Shown one piece after another: positions 52,709 to 56,929 of a stretch of DNA of 56,929 nt. Below the pieces are notes generated by a model. The model saw only the letters and a list, made by a program, of their open reading frames with translations. It ran no database searches and was not told where the DNA came from. The first letter of the stretch is position 1, and each line of letters starts with the position of its first letter. A program made the position numbers and the translations under genes. Source of the stretch: Actinomyces sp. ZJ308 (GTDB lineage Bacteria; Actinomycetota; Actinomycetes; Actinomycetales; Actinomycetaceae); the NCBI RefSeq assembly GCF_011752065.1, contig NZ_JAAIJY010000024.1, forward strand, positions 1 through 56,929, given 5' to 3'.

Positions 52709-53974
52709 ATGAGCGATGCAGTGAAGATCAGTTCCGTTAGTTCCGATGCAGCCGGCTCTCACGCGGTGGAGCCCGCCGGCAGGGGGACCGGCCGTCGCGC
52801 GTCGGTGTTGTGGAAGGTCATGGCGGTGCCCCTGGCGGCGGCGATCGCGCTGGGGGCGGCCGGGGGCACTGCCTCGGCCGCGCCGTCGAAGGATGAGGCC
52901 GCGCACCTGAAGTCCCGCGCTCAGGGGCTGGTGGATGCCGGTTACCCGGCGGTCCTGGCGGCGCAGACGGATGCCAAGGGGGAGTCGACGGGCGTGGCCG
53001 TGGGCAAGAGCAACCTGGAGACGGGCCAGGCCCCGCCGCTGGACGGTGAGGTGAGGATCGGGTCGAACACGAAGACCTTCGTCGCCGTTGTCATTATGCA
53101 GATGGTCGAGGAGGGCAAGGTGGGGCTCGATGAGCCGATCGAGACCTACCTGCCGGGCCTCATCAAGGGTGAGGGCATCGACGGCTCGCGGATCACGGTG
53201 CGCCAGCTCCTGCAGCACACCAGCGGCCTGCCCGAGTACACCGACACCACCCCGGGGGAGGCCGATATCTTCCAGGTCCGAGACCACTACGCGCAGCCTC
53301 GGGACCTGCTCGATACCGCGCTGAGCAAGCCGGCGGCCTTCGAGCCGGGGACGCAGTGGAGCTACACCAACACGAACTACATCGTGCTGGGTATGCTCAT
53401 TGAGCGGGTGTCCCAACGTCCCGTCGGGGAGCAGATCGACCAGCGCATCGTCAAGAAGCTGAAGCTCTCCCACACCTACTTCCCGGCCTCGGGGGACAGG
53501 AGTATCAAGGGGACTCATCCGCAGGGCTACCACGTCAACGCCGACGGCAAGCTGGAGGACATCACCGAGATGGACCCCTCCTGGGGGTGGGCGGCTGGGG
53601 CGATGATCTCGACCCCTAGTGAGCTCAACGCCTTCTTCCAGGCCCTCTTCGACGGCAGGCTGCTCAGCCGGGCCAGCATTGAGGAGATGAAGGCCAATGC
53701 GCTCGATGCCAGTTCCCGCTTGGGGCCTGGTGCTGTCTATGGACTGGGCCTTATCGGTTACACACTGAGCTGCGGGGGTACCGCCTGGGGGCACGGAGGC
53801 TCTATTCACGGATACGAGACCCATAACGCCGTCGGTCCCGACGGCACCGCCGCCACGTTCGCCCTGACCGCTCTGCCCGCCGCCATCGCCGATCAGAGCA
53901 ACCTGGAGAGCTCGGCCACGGAGAAGGGAGAAATGGCGCGCGACGCCGTCGACGTGACCTTGTGCCACAAGTGA
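52709..53974 (+). CDS. Secreted class C beta-lactamase/DD-peptidase-like serine hydrolase
   Basis: A 421-residue exported enzyme. ATG 52709 is favoured over ATG 52628 because the predicted promoter lies between them. A basic tail then a hydrophobic core (about residues 38-60, ending ASAA) form the signal peptide. Motifs: Ser119-x-x-Lys122 in 'IGSNTKTFVAV', Tyr219-x-Asn221 in 'WSYTNTNYIVLG', and 'GHGGSIHGYET' in place of KTG. This places it with penicillin-binding-like D-alanyl-D-alanine carboxypeptidases or esterases of beta-lactamase fold. 'LLQHTSGLPEYTD' is also typical. It overlaps the histidine kinase start (TGATG), so all three genes are probably one operon. Confidence 0.88.
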   Translation: MSDAVKISSVSSDAAGSHAVEPAGRGTGRRASVLWKVMAVPLAAAIALGAAGGTASAAPSKDEAAHLKSRAQGLVDAGYPAVLAAQTDAKGESTGVAVGKSNLETGQAPPLDGEVRIGSNTKTFVAVVIMQMVEEGKVGLDEPIETYLPGLIKGEGIDGSRITVRQLLQHTSGLPEYTDTTPGEADIFQVRDHYAQPRDLLDTALSKPAAFEPGTQWSYTNTNYIVLGMLIERVSQRPVGEQIDQRIVKKLKLSHTYFPASGDRSIKGTHPQGYHVNADGKLEDITEMDPSWGWAAGAMISTPSELNAFFQALFDGRLLSRASIEEMKANALDASSRLGPGAVYGLGLIGYTLSCGGTAWGHGGSIHGYETHNAVGPDGTAATFALTALPAAIADQSNLESSATEKGEMARDAVDVTLCHK

Positions 53975-55443
53975 TGAGGTCGCAGGCGGAGTCGGGCACC
54001 TCGACGTCGCGCATGTGCTTGACTCAAGCCGTGCCCGGCTACGTGCCCGATTCCTCCGTCCAGGTACGGACACCACCGCGCCTTCCCCGGACCGCGGTGG
54101 TGTGCTGCTTGCTCAGCGCGCTGCCCTATATCGGCATGGTGCTGGCCGATCCTGAGCACGTCAGCAGCTATGGGGCCAGTTCGGTTCCCCGGGCGATCCT
54201 CTTCTTCGTCCTGGTCACCGTCCAGGTGGTGGCCGTGACGGTGACGGTGCGTTACCCCTACGGGGTGCTCGCGGTCGTGACCGCCGCCGATCTCGTCATC
54301 CTCGTCGCCAGTGATCGATTGGGACTCGGATCCACCGCGGTCCTGGTGGTGATCTGGTACCTCGTGCGCTACCGGATCCCGGGCTGGCAGGTCGCACTGG
54401 CCATCAGCACCGTCGTCTTCAGCGTCGTCTTCCTCATCGGGGAGGCGCACTCCGGCCGGCGCGGGGTGGTCGCCATCGTCATCTTCCTCGCGGTGCATCT
54501 GATTCAGCGCTACCTCCTGGCAGTGGTTGTGGCGGAGTACATGCTGGGGCGTGAGCGACTCCACCGGGCGCTGCGAGACAAGGCCGAGCTCCTCGAGCGG
54601 GAGAAGCAGCTGCTCGAGACTCAGAGGCGTGAGCGGGTCGCGCGCGAGCTGCGGGCCAGCCGCGACGCCCTGGCACGCGACCTCCACGACATCGCCGGCC
54701 ACCACCTCTCCGGCGTCATCGTGAGCGCCCAGGCGGCGGCGGCCCTGCGGCACAAGGATCCGGAACGTTCCTACCAGATGCTCCAGACGGTTCAGGACAG
54801 CGCGCGAACCGCACTGGCCGACCTGCGACAGGTCGTCAGCCTGCTGCGCAGCGAGGACAGCGGCGGCTCTGGAGACGAAGGCCGGGGTGGGGACGGACAG
54901 GACGGGTCGACGTCGTCGGCCGCCGGACCGAGAGGCGAGGTGACGGGTGAGATGACGAGGGAGCCGGTGCCCCTGCCATCGCTGGCGGCCGTGCCCCGCC
55001 TCATCGAGGAGTCGCGCCGTCGGGGGCAGCGCGTCGGCTACGCCGCCAACGGGCGCCCCCACTCCCTCAGCCCGCTGGCGGACACCGCCGCCTACCGCAT
55101 GGTTCAGGAGTCGCTTGCCAACAGTGCGCGGCACGCGCCGGGAGCTCCCTGCCAGGTATGGGTCACCTACCAGGGCGGATGTGTCGAGATCGTGGTGAGC
55201 AACCGGCGGCCGCTGAGCCCGCAGTCCGAGCAGACAGAACGAGGCGAAGGAGACCGCACCGGCAGCGGATACGGACTGTCCGGCATGGCCGAGCGCGCGG
55301 CCCTGGTAGGTGCCGAGCTGAGTACCGGGCCGGCCCCCGACGGCGGCTGGTGCAACCGGCTCATCATCCCCCTCCCCGAGGACAGCGTCGCTGACTCTTG
55401 TGCCGGCGACGCTCACACCAAGACGAAAGCGACTCTTCCATGA
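53974..55443 (+). CDS. Sensor histidine kinase, HisKA_3 type (third system)
   Basis: A 489-residue kinase. ATG 53974 overlaps the stop of the serine hydrolase gene; GTG 53962 is possible. About five membrane helices lie in residues 40-190. The dimerisation domain has His238 in 'RDLHDIAGHHLSGVIVSAQA'. A Gly/Ser/Asp-rich linker precedes the ATPase domain ('MVQESLANSARHAPGAP', 'GYGLSGMAERAAL'). The sensor part resembles the kinases at 33.6 and 45.4 kb only in general plan. Co-translation with a DD-peptidase-like enzyme suggests cell-wall sensing (inference). Confidence 0.87.
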   Translation: MRSQAESGTSTSRMCLTQAVPGYVPDSSVQVRTPPRLPRTAVVCCLLSALPYIGMVLADPEHVSSYGASSVPRAILFFVLVTVQVVAVTVTVRYPYGVLAVVTAADLVILVASDRLGLGSTAVLVVIWYLVRYRIPGWQVALAISTVVFSVVFLIGEAHSGRRGVVAIVIFLAVHLIQRYLLAVVVAEYMLGRERLHRALRDKAELLEREKQLLETQRRERVARELRASRDALARDLHDIAGHHLSGVIVSAQAAAALRHKDPERSYQMLQTVQDSARTALADLRQVVSLLRSEDSGGSGDEGRGGDGQDGSTSSAAGPRGEVTGEMTREPVPLPSLAAVPRLIEESRRRGQRVGYAANGRPHSLSPLADTAAYRMVQESLANSARHAPGAPCQVWVTYQGGCVEIVVSNRRPLSPQSEQTERGEGDRTGSGYGLSGMAERAALVGAELSTGPAPDGGWCNRLIIPLPEDSVADSCAGDAHTKTKATLP

Positions 55444-56180
55444 TTCGACTTGTCATCGCTGATGATCAGGCCGTGGTCCGCGCCGGCCTGAGCATCCTCC
55501 TGGGCACGGAGGAGGACATCGAGGTCGTGGGGGAGGCGGCCGACGGTGCCGAGGCCATCGTGCTGGCTCGTGAGCTGCGCCCCGACGTCGTGTGCATGGA
55601 CATCAGGATGCCCGGGACCGATGGCATCGCGGCGACCCGGGCGATCGTCTCCGACCCTGATCTGGATGTCGACGTGCTCATCCTGACCACCTTCGACGTC
55701 GACGACGACGTCCTGGCCTCGCTCGAGGCCGGGGCCGCCGGCTTTCTCCTCAAGGGCGCCGATGAGGACACCCTGCTGGGAGCGGTCCGATCCGTGGCGG
55801 CGGGGGAGGGGACCCTGGACCAGCGCGTCACTCGACGCATCCTGCACGAGCTCTCCAGACGAGGTTCACGAGGTGCGCTCACCAGTGGGGACGGCGGAGC
55901 CCAGGACCGGAGGGAGAGTGGAGTGACCGGGGCTGGTGACGTGTCCGAGGCCGCGATGCGCGTAGGGGCGGCCTCTACGGGGGTCAGCCTGACCGCACGG
56001 GAGCTGGAGGTGCTCAGGCTGCTGGCTCAAGGCATGTCCAACGGTGAGATGGCCTCGCGACTGTACGTCGAGCCGACGACGATCAAGTACCACCTGACGG
56101 GAATCATGCAGAAGACCGGGTCCCGGGACCGCCTCCAGGCGGTGCTGTGGGGGATCCGTGCCGGCCTGGTTCATCCGTGA
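55440..56180 (+). CDS. LuxR/NarL-type response regulator (third system)
   Basis: A 246-residue regulator. ATG 55440 overlaps the kinase stop (ATGA); an ATG further up lies inside the kinase gene. The receiver has Asp8-Asp9, phosphoacceptor Asp54 and 'FLLKGADEDTL'. The helix-turn-helix has 'LTARELEVLRLLAQGMSNGEM' (outline) and 'TIKYHLTGIMQKTGSRDRLQAV' (outline). A polar linker of about 45 residues joins them. Last protein gene before the rrn operon. Confidence 0.9.
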   Translation: MIRLVIADDQAVVRAGLSILLGTEEDIEVVGEAADGAEAIVLARELRPDVVCMDIRMPGTDGIAATRAIVSDPDLDVDVLILTTFDVDDDVLASLEAGAAGFLLKGADEDTLLGAVRSVAAGEGTLDQRVTRRILHELSRRGSRGALTSGDGGAQDRRESGVTGAGDVSEAAMRVGAASTGVSLTARELEVLRLLAQGMSNGEMASRLYVEPTTIKYHLTGIMQKTGSRDRLQAVLWGIRAGLVHP

Positions 56181-56284
56181 AGGTGAGCGAGCTGTGCTGG
56201 GAGGCCATAAGTGGCGTCAGCACAGGGAAAACCGGGGATGACAGGCAGCGACACTAAATGTGGTGCAGGCCATGTGGAATCTGT

Positions 56285-56315
56285 TTGACAGACCGGGTTG
56301 GCGTCTGGCTATAGT
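56285..56315 (+). promoter_or_regulatory. rrn operon promoter
   Basis: Consensus -35 TTGACA (56285-56290) and -10 TATAGT (56310-56315), 19 bases apart, about 500 bases before the 16S start. No other sequence in the gap matches as well. Confidence 0.65.
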
Positions 56316-56540
56316 ACTCCTCGCTGCCGGAGCGACCCAAGGGTCAGACGGCGGTACCGGACGAAGGGATCGTCGAGTCAGCGGGTGAGAGCCCGGTTGG
56401 GACGGCGACAGCGGAAAAGTTCAGAGATCAGGGTCACGCGATCCGAATTTGATTCCAGAACTCCTATCTGCTTATTCTAGTCCGGTCGCCTTCGAGAGGC
56501 AAGCGAAGATAATCTCTCCGCCGAAATCTTGCTGGGTGTG

Positions 56541-56553
56541 TTGTTTGAGAACT
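56541..56553 (+). promoter_or_regulatory. boxA-like antitermination site of the rrn leader
   Basis: TGTTTGAGAACTC followed by GATAGTGTG matches the conserved NusB/NusE-binding leader element of actinobacterial rRNA operons. Confidence 0.6.
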
Positions 56554-56817
56554 CGATAGTGTGTCATGTTTTTTATGCCATGGGTCCTGGGGGCTGTGCG
56601 CATGTTTGCTGGGTTGTCTGCCTTTGTTTGGGTGGTTTGGTTTGGTGTGTGTGGTTTCTGGGGCTTGTTTTGTTTTGGTTTGCCTGGTTCTGATTTGTTT
56701 TGGGGTTGGGTGGGGCCATGTGGTCTGGTTTTCTGGACTGTGTAACTGACTGTTGGTGTTCTGGTTGGCTGCCTTACTTGTTTGGTGGTTGGTTGGGGTG
56801 CCTTTTTTTGTTGGTTT

Positions 56818-56929
56818 TGTTTGGAGAGTTTGATCCTGGCTCAGGACGAACGCTGGCGGCGTGCTTAACACATGCAAGTCGAACGGTGAAGGAGCCAGCT
56901 TGCTGGTTCTGGATGAGTGGCGAACGGGT
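56818..56929 (+). rRNA. 16S ribosomal RNA, 5' end (partial)
   Basis: AGAGTTTGATCCTGGCTCAG (56825-56844) is the universal 5' 16S sequence, followed by GACGAACGCTGGCGGCGTGC and the first variable region. By E. coli numbering position 1 is about 56818. The gene runs off the right edge. The V1 region resembles Actinomyces 16S. Confidence 0.97.

Larger units (their letters stand above)
56181..56817 (+). other. rrn promoter region and leader
   Basis: A 637-bp region without protein genes leads to 16S rRNA. A promoter with TTGACA (56285-56290) and TATAGT (56310-56315) lies upstream (19-base spacing, slightly long). The boxA-like antitermination sequence TGTTTGAGAACTC is at about 56541-56553. From about 56570 to 56817 the plus strand is strikingly T- and G-rich with very few A or C, unlike the rest of the window. 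Confidence 0.7.

Overview
The window is high-GC actinobacterial chromosome (mostly near 70% G+C). The last ~110 bases are the start of a 16S rRNA gene whose signature, with the gene set, points to Actinomyces or a close relative (inference; the rest of the 16S is outside). No phage, CRISPR array or tRNA gene was seen.

Layout. 1-2.9 kb: lower-GC accessory cluster of secreted/lipoprotein genes, including a 5'-truncated gene. 3.0-9.0 kb (minus): peptide-type ABC importer operon (permease, permease, binding protein, fused double ATPase), preceded by an 11-codon leader ORF ending Cys-Cys-Cys-Arg-stop. 9.2-13.9 kb (minus): thiamine importer thiB-thiP-thiQ behind a TPP riboswitch. 14.7-25.7 kb: YdcF-like membrane protein, autoregulated TetR gene, PH-like protein, DUF4235 protein, YbjN-domain protein, a large Fe-S oxidoreductase, RarA, an SPFH protein with a ribbon-helix-helix partner, and an FMN reductase. 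26-29.4 kb (minus): TetR plus DoxX-like protein, and a low-GC membrane beta-propeller protein. 29.8-32.7 kb: pullulanase. 32.7-38.4 kb and 45.4-50.0 kb: two paralogous modules, each a LuxR-type two-component system plus a lantibiotic-resistance-type ABC transporter (one ATPase, two permeases). Between them lie an LPXTG-like surface protein, a Tat-exported esterase, a winged-helix regulator with a membrane partner, and a 1008-residue kinase-like/flippase-like fusion. 50.2-51.7 kb: an IS3 remnant interrupted by an IS982-type element. 51.8-56.2 kb: polyphosphate glucokinase, then a serine hydrolase co-directional with a third two-component system. 56.2-56.9 kb: rrn promoter, T/G-rich leader and 16S start.

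Main themes. (1) Regulatory RNA: a candidate cysteine-sensing leader peptide and a TPP riboswitch with a visible Shine-Dalgarno-sequestering hairpin. (2) Many small inverted-repeat elements of about 65-155 bp in at least five families, mostly between genes; one lies inside thiQ and leaves the frame open. One family has three arms in the interleaved order a-b-c-a'-b'-c'. (3) Seven genes show a -10-like TANNNT hexamer 6-7 nt before the start codon, indicating leaderless transcripts. (4) Two-component/ABC modules with candidate operators of 6-3-6 or 6-4-6 symmetry.

All functional calls come from reading motifs and family resemblance; no searches were run.
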